Positions 7,136 to 17,514 are shown, counted from the first letter of the stretch. The stretch is 64,000 bases of DNA from Halobacillus amylolyticus (GCF_022921115.1 NZ_CP095075.1:1116001-1180000), one strand, 5' to 3'. Numbers and translations: made by a program. The notes: generated by a model not told the origin, from the letters alone.

Positions 7136-9151
7136 TTACTGAAGCTGTTCTTTAAATACATTTTTCACTTTTGGAACAACATAAGAACTCCCGCCCTCTA
7201 CGTCTTCAATCATCATCGAAACGAGTAGACGTGGATCATTAGTGTTCCATGCGATAAACCAGCCATTCTCCTGCCCCTCAACATCTTGTGATTTCTTCAA
7301 CTCAGCTGTCCCAGTTTTACCCGCAAGGCTTAACCCTTCAATTTGTGGCTCATACCCTGAACCTTCAGGGTTATTCACGACTTCCGTTAGATTCTCACGA
7401 AGAATGGTAGCTGTGTCTTCACTCACCACATTTTCTTGCCAAGCAACACTTGCTTCTTCTCCCTTAATCATAACCGGGTCAAGAAGCTTTCCATTTGTAA
7501 TAAACGGAGTATAGGTAAGAGCTAAATGCAATGTACTCATCTCAACCTCGCCCTGACCATATCCGGTATCAGCCAATGCGATCTCTTTCCCAAATCCATC
7601 TTCACCTGTTATTTGGGAGGCAGTGATTGGATACGTAAATGGAATGTCTTCGGAAAATCCAAAATCACTTGCTTCTTCCAAAAAGGCTTCCCCGCCAATT
7701 TCGAGAATGGTACGAGCAAAGTAAATATTGTCTGAACGAACCAGTGCATCACGAAGAGTCACTTTCTTATCGATATTGGCACTTTCTACTCGCGTTACAG
7801 AATAATCGCCCCAGCCTTCTTTACTGAATGAGCGCTCAGGGATAGACATTTCCTCCGATGGGTCGATGGTGCCTGTTTCTAAACCAATTGCTGCTGTAAT
7901 CGGCTTAAACGTTGATCCGGGAGCATAAGTACTATTAAATCGATTTGTTAATGGTTTTTGTGGATTATTCTTAAGCTCAGAATAGCGTTCCGATGTCATC
8001 CCTAAAATAAATTCATTCGGGTCATAGGCAGGTGTACTAACCAATGCTTTTACCTGGCCTGTTTGCGGGTGAATGGCGGCTGATGAACCAGCATCCCCCT
8101 TTAATTGATTATAAATGGACTGTTGCACGTCCGCATTGATCGTAAGGTTCACATCTTCTCCGTCTACGGCTCCCTGTTCAGCTAGTACTTCGCGCTGATT
8201 TCCTTCTGCGTCAACGATGGAAACTTTCCCGCCAGCTGTGCCTCTTAATTTTTCCTCAAGAACACTTTCAAGGCCAGTATGACCAATTTTACTTGTAGAA
8301 ATATATCCTTTATCCTTTAGCTTTTTTAGTTGATCAGCTTGAATGGATCCTACATAGCCAGTTAAGTGGGCGGCTGCCTTTCCTAAAGGATATACTCTGG
8401 CACTTTTCTCCTGAAATTTCGTACCTTTCAACGGACGAATTTTTTCGATTAACTCCTGGTTATCTCTCGGAATAGAGACGAGTGGGACGAAGGAAGTTGC
8501 TTGCACCCATGACTGATTAAGCTTCTCGTCGATAAGTTCAACAGATAGGTTAAGCAGCTCGGCCAGTTTCTCTTTTACTTGTTCACGATCATCTTCCATC
8601 CAATCAGGAACGAGTCCAACACTTATTACTGTGCCGTTAACCGCAAGTCCTTGACCATTGACATCAAATATTTCCCCTCGTTCGGGTTTGATGACTTGAG
8701 CTGAAATGATATCCCCTTGTTCCATTCCTGCGAAAATCATCGAAGGGTCCCAGTACATCACCCACGCTTTCGACTCATCATTTTCTTCAAACGTAAGATT
8801 GGCTTGATGCGAAAACTCGATCGGCCCTGCCAGCGTTTCCATACTCACATCAAAGTCAAAGCTTGGTGTATCCCCCTTTTCATATTCGGTCTCTTCATCA
8901 GGTAAATTATATGTAATGGACAGTTTATCCATCTGAATACCTTGATAAATGGACTGGTATCGCTCGACAAATTTATCTTTTGTAATCTGTTTCTGAGATG
9001 ACTCCCCAAGCAGTTGATACATCTTTTCATATTCCTGGTTTTCCCATGCTTTCATGTAATTCTTGAAGGTCGTTTCAGGATTTGGTTGGTCGGAACAACC
9101 TGCCAGTAAAGTGAATACAATAGAAAATAATAATAATAATGCTTTTTTCAT
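7136..9151 (-). CDS. pbpC: Class B penicillin-binding protein, PBP3/PbpC type lipoprotein
   Basis: Transpeptidase that cross-links peptidoglycan at the outer membrane face. 671 residues, close to B. subtilis PbpC. Lipoprotein signal with lipobox LLAGC (Cys19), MecA_N/NTF2-like domain (about 25-140), PBP dimerisation domain (about 150-320) and transpeptidase domain with STFK (413-416), SDN (473-475) and KTG (612-614). All active-site motifs are intact. Same domain order as MecA/PBP2a, so low beta-lactam affinity is possible but not shown. It is a single gene with its own terminator. Confidence 0.94.
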   Translation of the reverse strand: MKKALLLLFSIVFTLLAGCSDQPNPETTFKNYMKAWENQEYEKMYQLLGESSQKQITKDKFVERYQSIYQGIQMDKLSITYNLPDEETEYEKGDTPSFDFDVSMETLAGPIEFSHQANLTFEENDESKAWVMYWDPSMIFAGMEQGDIISAQVIKPERGEIFDVNGQGLAVNGTVISVGLVPDWMEDDREQVKEKLAELLNLSVELIDEKLNQSWVQATSFVPLVSIPRDNQELIEKIRPLKGTKFQEKSARVYPLGKAAAHLTGYVGSIQADQLKKLKDKGYISTSKIGHTGLESVLEEKLRGTAGGKVSIVDAEGNQREVLAEQGAVDGEDVNLTINADVQQSIYNQLKGDAGSSAAIHPQTGQVKALVSTPAYDPNEFILGMTSERYSELKNNPQKPLTNRFNSTYAPGSTFKPITAAIGLETGTIDPSEEMSIPERSFSKEGWGDYSVTRVESANIDKKVTLRDALVRSDNIYFARTILEIGGEAFLEEASDFGFSEDIPFTYPITASQITGEDGFGKEIALADTGYGQGEVEMSTLHLALTYTPFITNGKLLDPVMIKGEEASVAWQENVVSEDTATILRENLTEVVNNPEGSGYEPQIEGLSLAGKTGTAELKKSQDVEGQENGWFIAWNTNDPRLLVSMMIEDVEGGSSYVVPKVKNVFKEQLQ

Positions 9152-9417
9152 GTTCTCCCCCTATAAATTCCGTCTTATTTAGCTAGTTATTATATGACGA
9201 ATGACACAGATAGCCAGCACCATTCTACAATATTTTACAGGATCATTATATCAAAATTCTTCTAAATAAAAAGAATGGAGGCTTGGGTTATTGAACGAAC
9301 TTCGGTCCTCTTTCCATAGCGGCAAAACTAGACGTTTTTCGCTGTTGAATGTTCCTTCTACAGAGTGATACCATTATGAAACTATCCTATTTTATTACAG
9401 TATTGGAGGTGCTCTAA

Positions 9418-9666
9418 ATGGCATGGATTCAACAATTCGCATGGATTTCCCCACTTCTATTGATTATCTTTGCACTAAGCTTGCTCTGGTCCTTTCGTGC
9501 ATTTAAACAGAAAGCATACCCAATGATCATCATCGCGGGCATGCTCCATCTCGTAATCAGTCCGTTCTTTGCTTATAGTCTTGGACCATTTATGTTTGCA
9601 ATTGGGATCATTGAGCTTTATATGGGAGCAATTAATAAAAAGAAAGCAAAAGCTGTAAGACTATAA
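9418..9666 (+). CDS. Small membrane protein of unknown function
   Basis: 82 residues with three hydrophobic spans (about 8-28, 34-52, 54-72) and a basic tail INKKKAKAVRL. Start ATG at 9418 has TTGGAGGTG upstream. I do not recognise a family. Its stop codon lies inside a hairpin shared with the convergent gene. It is transcribed divergently from pbpC, with 266 bases between them. Confidence 0.7.
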   Translation: MAWIQQFAWISPLLLIIFALSLLWSFRAFKQKAYPMIIIAGMLHLVISPFFAYSLGPFMFAIGIIELYMGAINKKKAKAVRL

Positions 9667-9696
9667 TTGTATAGTCTTACGAATCTTTTATTTTTT
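9655..9696. terminator. Shared bidirectional terminator between two convergent small genes
   Basis: Perfect 11-bp stem GTAAGACTATA (9655-9665) with 9670-9680 and a 4-base loop, T-rich to the right. Both flanking stop codons (9664-9666 plus, 9677-9679 minus) fall inside the stem. Confidence 0.75.
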
Positions 9697-10027
9697 CATC
9701 AATAAAACTGCATAAGTGCCCAATAGTGGGAAATTTATTAAATGCCTCATTCACGAGTGTTTCCTCTTTCCACCCCATGTTTATCTCCCAGTAATTCATT
9801 AAATCATCAAATGCCTTCGAAAACTGTACTTCATCCCCATTAAATAATTTCTTTAATTCCACATTTGTCGTTAAGTATTCTACAGGGTTATCGTATGTCA
9901 TCTGGCTATGTTTATGAACATATTTCACCGTAGTTAAATAAACCTCGTAAATATGATTTCTTTTATTGGTCGTTTCTTTCACTTCTTTTCTAGTCTTAAA
10001 ATAATTAAAATCATAAACATTTACCAA
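9677..10027 (-). CDS. Hypothetical protein, 116 residues
   Basis: A soluble, charged, probably helical protein. It begins (M)VNVYDFNYFKTRKEVK and ends FPTIGHLCSFIDEKIKDS. The start is TTG at 10027 with GGTGAG a few bases upstream. No signal peptide or membrane span, and no family recognised. It is divergent from nfrA, with 171 bases between them. Normal codon use for the window. Confidence 0.55.
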   Translation of the reverse strand: MVNVYDFNYFKTRKEVKETTNKRNHIYEVYLTTVKYVHKHSQMTYDNPVEYLTTNVELKKLFNGDEVQFSKAFDDLMNYWEINMGWKEETLVNEAFNKFPTIGHLCSFIDEKIKDS

Positions 10028-10198
10028 AAGAACTCACCCACCCAACTGTGTATAAATAATAATTCTACATGAGTAGGAGAGATTCCTTTATCCCCTTCGT
10101 AACCTTCTTCCTTATTTACTCTCCTAGTGCATATGAAAAGATTTTCAAAGATCTCTATGTTATTCTTTTGATGGATTATGTTATGTGGAGGGAACGTA

Positions 10199-10936
10199 AT
10201 GAATTCAACAATTGAAACCATTTTAAATCACCGCAGTATTCGTAAATTCAAAGATACTAAGTTGACAGATGACCAAATTCACACCATCATAAGTGCTGCC
10301 CAGCAAGCTTCAACATCCAGCTACATGATGGCCTATACGATTATCGGCATAACGGACCCAGAGAAAAAAGCAGCTCTTGCTGAAGTCAGCGGGCACCCGC
10401 ACGTCACACAAAATGGGCATTTACTTATTTTCTGTGCTGATCTAAAAAGACCGATCCAGCAAGCGACAAATGAGCAATATCAACAAATGCTGCCGAATCT
10501 AGAGAATAGCGAACATTTCCTTGTTTCAGCGATAGATGCTGCATTAGCTGCCCAAAATGCCGCGATTGCTGCCGAATCAATGGGGCTTGGTATGTGCTAC
10601 CTTGGCAGCATTCGTAACAACTTGGACCGAACTGACGAAATACTTGGATTGCCTCAGCATGTAATCCCGTTATTCGGTATGGCCCTTGGTGTTCCTGATC
10701 ACAAGCCCGAGACAAAACCTCGCTTACCACAATCAGCCATTTATTATGAAAATGAATATCCTTGTTATGAAAACGATGTGAAGCAGTTTGATGAGGAAAT
10801 CGCAGCCTATTACCAATCTCGTTCCTCAAACAATCGCAAGGATACTTGGTCAGAGCAGATGATTCGTCGCTTTTCTGAGCCGATGCGCATGGATGTAACA
10901 CAGTTAGTTCAGAAGAAAGGCTTTAATAAAAGGTAA
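10199..10936 (+). CDS. nfrA: NADPH-dependent flavin nitroreductase NfrA
   Basis: FMN enzyme that reduces nitro compounds, flavins and possibly peroxide at the expense of NADPH; cytoplasmic. 245 residues, near the 249 of B. subtilis NfrA. It shares the N-terminal TIETILNHRSIRKF, then QASTSSYMMAYTIIG, AAESMGLGMCYLGSIRN, LGVPDHKPETKPRLP and the C-terminal KKGFNKR. ATG at 10199 is preceded by GGAGGG at six bases; the upstream ATG at 10178 lacks a site. Own terminator follows. In B. subtilis the gene is stress-induced; no such promoter is obvious here. Confidence 0.92.
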   Translation: MNSTIETILNHRSIRKFKDTKLTDDQIHTIISAAQQASTSSYMMAYTIIGITDPEKKAALAEVSGHPHVTQNGHLLIFCADLKRPIQQATNEQYQQMLPNLENSEHFLVSAIDAALAAQNAAIAAESMGLGMCYLGSIRNNLDRTDEILGLPQHVIPLFGMALGVPDHKPETKPRLPQSAIYYENEYPCYENDVKQFDEEIAAYYQSRSSNNRKDTWSEQMIRRFSEPMRMDVTQLVQKKGFNKR

Positions 10937-10948
10937 TCCTTAAAGAGA

Positions 10949-10985
10949 AGAGGGTGTCTCCAAGATGGGAGTACCCTCTATTTTC
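10949..10985 (+). terminator. Terminator of nfrA
   Basis: AGGGTGTCTCC/GGGAGTACCCT stem followed by ATTTTC, just after the nfrA stop and facing the convergent acylase. Confidence 0.7.
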
Positions 10986-10992
10986 GTCTAAA

Positions 10993-13370
10993 CTAAGGAG
11001 TTAAACGTAAATCTTCTCCAGTAAAATCGTTCATATCTGTTGTATGGTAGCCACCTTCTACCCAATCATCGAATTGGTCATGATACCATTCGCTACGAAA
11101 GTGCCCTGATTGCCCGGGTCCTACAACGTGATCTGCCTGGCTAGACTCAGCTAAGTCAATAACATATCGCCACGAGGCCCCATGATTCACCAATCCATTG
11201 TCATTGTAACCAGCAGCTCTGACTGTTACCCTGCTGCCGCTAACAGCAACAGGATCACCTGGGTTAAAAAAACGTTCTAGAATACTAATACTTGAAAGGG
11301 GATGAGTGAACTCGACAGCATGACCATCACCCCACCTCCAATTATTAGGAGCATCCCCATATTGTTCCGATAGATCGTCAACTGTTTTAGAAAAAGACTC
11401 CCTCAAGACATGGTCAATGCCTCCCGCCTCTTCCATCCAGATCGACTTTTCTCCATTCATAACAGCTCTAAGTATTTCATCTGTTGTCTGCCCAGCTCCG
11501 TGAAAAAGATCACGCACCTCCTTAGGAATCGAGTCATTGTATAACATTTCTTGGAGTTTAGCATTCCATGTATGATAAATAAGAGGCTGCGGCAGTTGAC
11601 GGTCATCTTCGTATGTCCATTCTTCCATTAAGTTCATCGCCGCCTTTTCCACCTTATCAGACCCTTCGTCAAGCTTAGTAACCATGAATGGCAAAAACTC
11701 TTCAGCTTGCAAATTCTTCACATCCAACTGCATTTCCTTCATACTTTCAATTGTATGTGTCTCCTTTTCCTCTATCATTTCAGCAATGCGTTGATAACGA
11801 TAGGGCTGTGCCCAGTTGTGACTAATATGATAGGGATAAGAGTCACTAACAACCTTATTATTTGCAGTCGCAATATACCCCTTCTCAGGATTAATCGAAG
11901 TGGGAAGCTCATCAAATGGGATGTACCCATTCCACTCGTCCTCTTCCTCCCAGCCTCTTAAAGGAAGCAATGCATTGTCTCCATTTTCATAGATAGGTAT
12001 ACGCCCATTGGCCTTATAAGCAATGGTTCCGTCCTTTGAAGCAAACACAAAATTTTGAGCAGGGGCTAAAAACTTTTCTAATCCTTCTTCAAACTCCTGC
12101 CAATTGCTGGCCCGGTTGATTTCTAACACAGCTTCAAGCTCGGTTGTTGGATCAAGTGCAGTCCAGCGTAATGAAAGTACAGTATCTTTACCACTATCCC
12201 CAGCGAACTCACTAATGACCGGACCATGACGGGTCTCGACAACCTTGTAATCAATAGTTTCCCCCCTTTTACCTGAATAGGTTCTGAAATGACCTCTGCC
12301 TGCTCCCATTTCCCTTCAAACATAAATTGGTCGGATTGATCTGGGTTTCTTTTTTCAATATAAAGCTGTTGTACATCCGGCCCGACATTGGTTACTCCCC
12401 AGGCTATGTCCTCGTTATGACCAAGGATGATCCCGGGAATTCCAGCAAAAATTACACCAGACACCTGGTATTCAGGTGAATCCAAGTGCATTTGATACCA
12501 AATGGATGGTGTGGCTAAACCTAAGTGTGGGTCATCAGCCAGTAAAGGAAAGCCCGATGCAGTACGCTCCCCACTTAATACCCAGTTGTTACTTCCATTG
12601 AATTCAGGTGGGATCACTGCATCTTGAAAACTCGTTGCAACATCAACCACTTCAGTTTCATTGATAATAGTAGGGGCATCTTTCGGATAGACTGGAAATA
12701 ATTCGAGTGCTTTAGCTTTAGGAAATTTGTTCAAAGCATAATAATTAAACGCTTGCCGCTCCCAGTGCCCTCCTAAATCGAATGCCATGTACTTCCCAAT
12801 CGTTAACGAATCAACAGGTTGCCAGGTACCTGGTTCAATGCCCATTAACTTAAACCCGGGCGGGAGACGATTTTCTTCAATCACTTTATCAATATACATA
12901 TTAACCCCTTGAGAAAAAGCCTCTAGGCTCTGAATCGCCTCATCTGAATACAAAGACAGTGACGCTTCTGCCGCCCTTCTAAGCCCAAGGGTTCGAAAGT
13001 ATTTATCTTGTTCAATAGCTGCTTCACCAACGACTTCACTTAAAGTTCCTGACGCTTGCCTTCTCGCAAGCTCCATTTGAAGTAAGCGATCTTGCGCCTG
13101 CACATACCCTTGCGCCATAAACAGATCGTGGGCATTATTTGCAGATATGTGTGGGATACCATGCTCATCCCTTGTAATTGTTACAGGATCTTTTAAGCCT
13201 TCAAGCTTGATCTCGCCTGAAACCTGTGGAAGACTGCGGTTAATGTAAACGTTTACAAAAACAGTCAAACCAATTCCTAGTACTAGCACAATAATCGTAG
13301 AAATCAGGCTGATCTTTTTCCATCGCTTCATTTTTTTATTCTCTTCATTCGTCGTTTGAACAGCTTCCAC
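10993..13370 (-). pseudogene. Penicillin acylase family protein (S45 Ntn-hydrolase), split by one frameshift
   Basis: Amidohydrolase of the penicillin/N-acyl-homoserine lactone acylase family. N-terminal membrane anchor (about 18-42), alpha part with DEHGIPHISANNAHDLFMAQGYVQAQD kept over two parts, then the autocatalytic beta-chain start GSNNWVLSG with its Ser nucleophile. GTG at 13370 has AGGGGAT upstream. The frame breaks at a C6 tract (12261-12266; AAAAGGGGGG in the coding strand). The second frame continues from ETIDYKVVETRHGP to the end at 10993. Restoring one G gives 792 residues, the normal family length. It may be a sequencing error, a real mutation or a -1 slip. Confidence 0.88.
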
Positions 13371-13562
13371 TAAGACATCCCCTTTACTGAATTCTCATTC
13401 ATTATACCTGAATTTTATCATTTATAATATCGCTATGTTTGTAAAATTTTGAAGATTATCACCTACAAATTTCCCACAACCAGAGCCAGGTAGTCCAATA
13501 ATGGAGCAATTCATGATATCAAATCTTGCACCTATTTAAGAAGGTGCTTATCAGTAAGATCA

Positions 13563-14597
13563 TTATCTAGATACTTCTAAGTAATCTTCTATAACCTTAG
13601 TTACATCAAATGGACCAGAATTCTTATTTGAAGGGACAACTATTTTGATATCATGACTAGGATAAACAGATGAATGAAAGCTCACACCTGGATCATATCC
13701 CATTACATGATACTTGATGATGTTATCATTCCTTTTGTTAATCCATAAACCATAGCCGTAGTTTATATCTCCTTTTACATTTACGTAAGGCTGAAGTAGC
13801 GAGTTTGTAAATTCTTCACTTAACAGCTTATGATCGAATAAGGACTCCCACAATTTTGCCATATCAGGTGCGGTAATGAATGCCCGCCGTCAGCTCCCCC
13901 TTAACAGGTATAGAGTATATATTTGTTTTCCAGGTTCCATCTTCTTGATTATCAATACACCCCAATGCTGTGTTTTTAGGGAGATGATCTAATGAAAAAT
14001 ACCCTGAATCGTTCATGCCACATCTATGAAACACTTCTGATTCGATATAATCAGTAAATCGGATACCTGTTTGTTGTTCAATTATTAAACCTAAAATGAT
14101 ATAGCCGGCATTATTATAATGAAACCTATCTCCTGGTTGGAACATCATGTGGTTTGTTTGAAACAACGGTAAAAAATCATGTAAAGACGTCATTTGATAC
14201 ACTGGTCGGTCCTTCCAAAGATCTTCAAAGTCATCCATAACTTCTTCATCAAAGTAATCTGCTACTCCGGATGTATGGGTCAAAAGGTGATGGATGGATA
14301 TGTTCTCATCAAAGTTGGGGAATTCAGTATCCAAACAATCCCTTAGCTTAGTTTCAAAAGAGATTACTCCTTTTTCAACTAGTTGGGAAATACCGATGGC
14401 TGTAAATAACTTGCAGCCAGATGCAATGCCAAATCGGGTATTTACTGTATTTGATAGCTCCTCAGTTCTATTAGCATAACCATAAGCTTCTTCAGAGACG
14501 ACATCATTTCCACGTTTTATGTACACCACTCCTGATAGCCTACACGCTTCCTAATTTCTTCTACAATATTATTTAACCCAGCATTTTCTTTCAGCAT
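13563..14597 (-). pseudogene. Beta-lactamase-like serine hydrolase, broken by three single-base losses
   Basis: Class C beta-lactamase/PBP4*-like fold. Motifs seen: ASGCKLF (SxxK nucleophile), HYNNAGYIILG (YxN), and HVMGYDPG near the C-terminus. ATG at 14597 has GGGGGA upstream and runs for 26 codons. It then shifts near 14531-14537, and again at 13896-13900 (CCCCC) and 13883-13885. With one base added at each site the reading becomes about 345 residues with GGADGGAFITAPDMAKLW, the expected family sequence. Three losses in 1 kb suggest decay or poor base calling. Substrate unknown. Confidence 0.82.
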
Positions 14598-14741
14598 AAC
14601 AATCCCCCACTTTTATATATGCTTTTATTAACTTCCCCTCACTTTTCCTTAACTCATTATAATGCTTTAAAATAGATCGCCAACTCTAAGGATTTCCTTA
14701 TGTGATATCAAATGAACGTGGCGCCTCCTTAGAATCACACA

Positions 14742-14772
14742 CAAAATTAGGCTGTCAGACTCTCAACAGCCT
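14742..14772 (-). terminator. Possible terminator after the GPH symporter
   Basis: AGGCTGT/ACAGCCT stem with AATTTTG following on the minus strand; weak T run. Confidence 0.45.
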
Positions 14773-14823
14773 ATAAAGATAAATTAACATCTCTGTTTTA
14801 CCGTTCAATTGTAAATATTTAAC

Positions 14824-16200
14824 TTACGATTTTCGCCGATTCAAATCAGCCAAGATTTGTGGATATTGCTTATCAAGTTTGTACATCCACATGAGAACAG
14901 TCTGCAAAACAGCTAAAAAGAAAGGAATATAAATATTAAGTGCTAAGATCATTGTTACAGCCAGTGACGTTTGTTCCTCTATACCTCCTACATAACCTCC
15001 AAATGCTAATAACCACCCTATTAAGGCGCCTCCTAGACCTGCCCCTACTTTCATACCAAAACTTGCAGCGCTATTGACCAAGCCTTCCGTTCTAATCCCA
15101 AATTTCCACTCCCCATATTCAGCAGTATCATTAATCATTGCATATAAAAACATAATGATAGGCACCAAACCAAATCCTTGAATGACCGTCCCAACTAAAA
15201 ATACAGAAAGACTAGAGGGGTCAATCAACTTAACAATCGGGCCGAAAATACCTAGTATTGAGACGAATAAGGCTATATTGCGTTTGCCGAATTTCCTCAC
15301 TAATTTTGCAACAAAGAAGAAACCGATCATGGTTGGCAAAAATAATAGTAAGCCAACGAGTGAAAAGTAGGCAGCGTTACCAAGTATATAAGTTGTATAG
15401 TACAGCCCCGCTCCCGCTAAAAGGGCATTAAGGGTATAGGCGATCACACAATAAAGGGTAATGATTAACCAATACTTGTTAGTAAATAACGCTTTTACAC
15501 CCGTTCTAAGAGGAACATTTTCTTTAGTTTTATTGACGGTTCCACCAACTCTTTCTTTAGTTGAGTGAAAAGCTAGAAAACTTGTCACAATGATGATAAA
15601 TCCACTAAAAGCTGCCACACTTGTCCACCCTAACCTTCCACCAATTGCACTTGCTACTGGTTGGGCCAATATCGTAATCACCAGGGTACTTAACATCGTG
15701 AAAACACCAGTGTAAATATTAAGTACAGATCGTCCATATGGCTCTTGAGTCATCAATCCTAGTAGAGTCTTATAAGGAATGGATACTCCTGTATAGACCA
15801 AAATTAACATAATATACGTAACATAGACATATATGATCTTCCCCGTATTCCCGATATCAGGAACAGAAAAAAGTAGAATTGTCATAACACCAAGTGGGAT
15901 TCCCATCCAAAGGATCCATGGACGAGCTTTACCATGTTTCGATTTCGTGCGATCAACTAACGTTCCCATCCCGATATCTGTCACTCCATCAAAAAGACGA
16001 GCCACAAGCATAAGTGTACCTACAACACCTGCAGATATACCAGCGACGTCGGTGTAATAGAATGTTAGAAATGTACCTACTAATGTCCAAACTAAGATAA
16101 CACCAAAGAACCCCGTTCCATAATTCAACATTTCTTTGTGACCAGGAGTTTCAGCCTGCATAGAGTTGGTGTGAACATTTTGCCGCTTCTCAGTTAACAT
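14824..16200 (-). CDS. GPH-family sugar:cation symporter
   Basis: Polytopic permease of the glycoside-pentoside-hexuronide family, 458 residues, 12 predicted spans. Typical features are EMLNYGTGFFGVILVW at the first span, the RLFDGVTDIGMGTLVDRTKS loop and KHGKARPWILWMGIP, then GEWKFGIRTEGLVNS in the second half. ATG at 16200 has AAGGGGGAA upstream. The leader contains a CRE-like site and a possible TetR-type half-site pair. No glycosidase gene lies beside it, so the sugar is unknown. The neighbouring aldo/keto reductase is divergent and could share regulation. Confidence 0.9.
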   Translation of the reverse strand: MLTEKRQNVHTNSMQAETPGHKEMLNYGTGFFGVILVWTLVGTFLTFYYTDVAGISAGVVGTLMLVARLFDGVTDIGMGTLVDRTKSKHGKARPWILWMGIPLGVMTILLFSVPDIGNTGKIIYVYVTYIMLILVYTGVSIPYKTLLGLMTQEPYGRSVLNIYTGVFTMLSTLVITILAQPVASAIGGRLGWTSVAAFSGFIIIVTSFLAFHSTKERVGGTVNKTKENVPLRTGVKALFTNKYWLIITLYCVIAYTLNALLAGAGLYYTTYILGNAAYFSLVGLLLFLPTMIGFFFVAKLVRKFGKRNIALFVSILGIFGPIVKLIDPSSLSVFLVGTVIQGFGLVPIIMFLYAMINDTAEYGEWKFGIRTEGLVNSAASFGMKVGAGLGGALIGWLLAFGGYVGGIEEQTSLAVTMILALNIYIPFFLAVLQTVLMWMYKLDKQYPQILADLNRRKS

Positions 16201-16231
16201 TTGTTATTCCCCCTTAAATGTTTGTTCCAGA

Positions 16232-16245
16232 CGAAAACGTTGTCA
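16232..16245 (-). promoter_or_regulatory. CRE-like catabolite-repression site
   Basis: TGACAACGTTTTCG on the minus strand fits the CcpA consensus TGWNANCGNTNWCA at all defined positions except the last. It lies between the putative promoter (TTTAAT-17-TATAAT, minus, -10 at 16302-16307) and the symporter start, where binding would block transcription. Confidence 0.45.
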
Positions 16246-16468
16246 TATTTGCGTGCATCCTCCCTGATCGGTTAACATACCAACCAGTCAGTATTACAAA
16301 CATTATACACATCATCCTTGAGTAATTAAATATATTCTAAAAATTCTATCATTTATTTCGCCAGTGTCTAGACTTTCCGCTGTTCACATAAACACACTTG
16401 TGATTAGACACAGATAAATCCGGGTACACTCACTCAGAGAGTTTTTACAAGCCTTTGGAGGTGTAATG

Positions 16469-17473
16469 ATGGAAACCATAAAAATAAGTAATACAAATTT
16501 AGAGGCGAGCCGAATTGGCTTAGGTACATGGGCGATTGGCGGTTTGATGTGGGGCGGAACGGATGAGAAGCAATCGATCCAAACCATTCATGCTGCACTA
16601 GATAAAGGAATTAGTTTGATTGATACCGCACCTGCTTATGGGTTCGGACGTTCTGAGGAGATTATTGGGAAAGCGGTGAAGGAATATGGAAACCGTGACA
16701 ACATACTCCTAGCAACAAAAGCGGGATTAGAGTGGCAAAACAACGAGCTATTTCGTAACGGCAGCAAGGAACGTATTCATAAAGAAGTGGAGGATTCGCT
16801 AGACCGACTGCAAACCGATTATATCGATCTTTATCAATTGCATTGGCCTGACCCGATGACTCCTTTACACGAAACGGCAGAGGCCTTGCACTATTTGTAT
16901 AAACAAGGGAAAATTCGTGCCATCGGTGTCAGTAACTTCTCACCAGAGCAAATGGATATTTTCAGAGAAGCAGCCCCTATTCACACCTTACAACCGCCGT
17001 ATAACCTATTTGAGCGGGATATTGAAAAAAATACTCTGCCTTACACAATGGAACATAACATAACGACAGTCTCCTATGGCTCTTTATGCAGAGGATTGTT
17101 GTCAGGCAAAATGTCAGCAGATCGGGAATTTAAGGGAGACGATTTAAGAAATAATGACCCCAAATTCCAACAACCCCGCTTCAACCAATATCTAAAAGCT
17201 GTTGAGGAGTTAGATAAGCTCGCCCAAGAGAGATTCGGAAAACGTGTGCTTCACTTGGCTCTAAAATGGGTACTGCAGCAACCAGGTTCGGGGATCGCTC
17301 TTATGGGTGGGCGGCGCCCGGACCAGTTCGATTCAATTGATGAAGTAAGCAACTTTACCATCGATGACGAGAGCATGCATGATATTGACGAAATTCTGTT
17401 AAAACATGTTAAGGATCCGGTGGGGCCTGAATTCATGGCACCTCCTGATCGTCAAGATTTAGGAATGAAATAA
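16469..17473 (+). CDS. Aldo/keto reductase
   Basis: NADPH-dependent carbonyl reductase, TIM-barrel fold, cytoplasmic. 334 residues. The catalytic tetrad can be read as LIDTAPAYGFGRSE (Asp, Tyr), LLATKAG (Lys) and YQLHWPDP (His). The C-terminal cofactor region is WVLQQPGSGIALMGGRRP. Two ATGs lie in tandem; the second (16469) is better placed (seven bases) from GGAGG. Substrate not predictable; it resembles the YajO/YhdN group. Own terminator follows. Confidence 0.9.
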   Translation: METIKISNTNLEASRIGLGTWAIGGLMWGGTDEKQSIQTIHAALDKGISLIDTAPAYGFGRSEEIIGKAVKEYGNRDNILLATKAGLEWQNNELFRNGSKERIHKEVEDSLDRLQTDYIDLYQLHWPDPMTPLHETAEALHYLYKQGKIRAIGVSNFSPEQMDIFREAAPIHTLQPPYNLFERDIEKNTLPYTMEHNITTVSYGSLCRGLLSGKMSADREFKGDDLRNNDPKFQQPRFNQYLKAVEELDKLAQERFGKRVLHLALKWVLQQPGSGIALMGGRRPDQFDSIDEVSNFTIDDESMHDIDEILLKHVKDPVGPEFMAPPDRQDLGMK

Positions 17474-17480
17474 GACGAAG

Positions 17481-17514
17481 AAACCGGGCTCACTTATATT
17501 GAGTCCGGTTTTCC
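17481..17514 (+). terminator. Terminator of the aldo/keto reductase
   Basis: AACCGGGCTCA/TGAGTCCGGTT stem followed by TTCC. Confidence 0.7.

Noticed and set aside
10021..10221. 66-residue minus-strand frame between the 116-residue gene and nfrA
   Set aside because: Overlaps both the leader of the 116-residue gene and the nfrA start; no ribosome site and no recognisable sequence.
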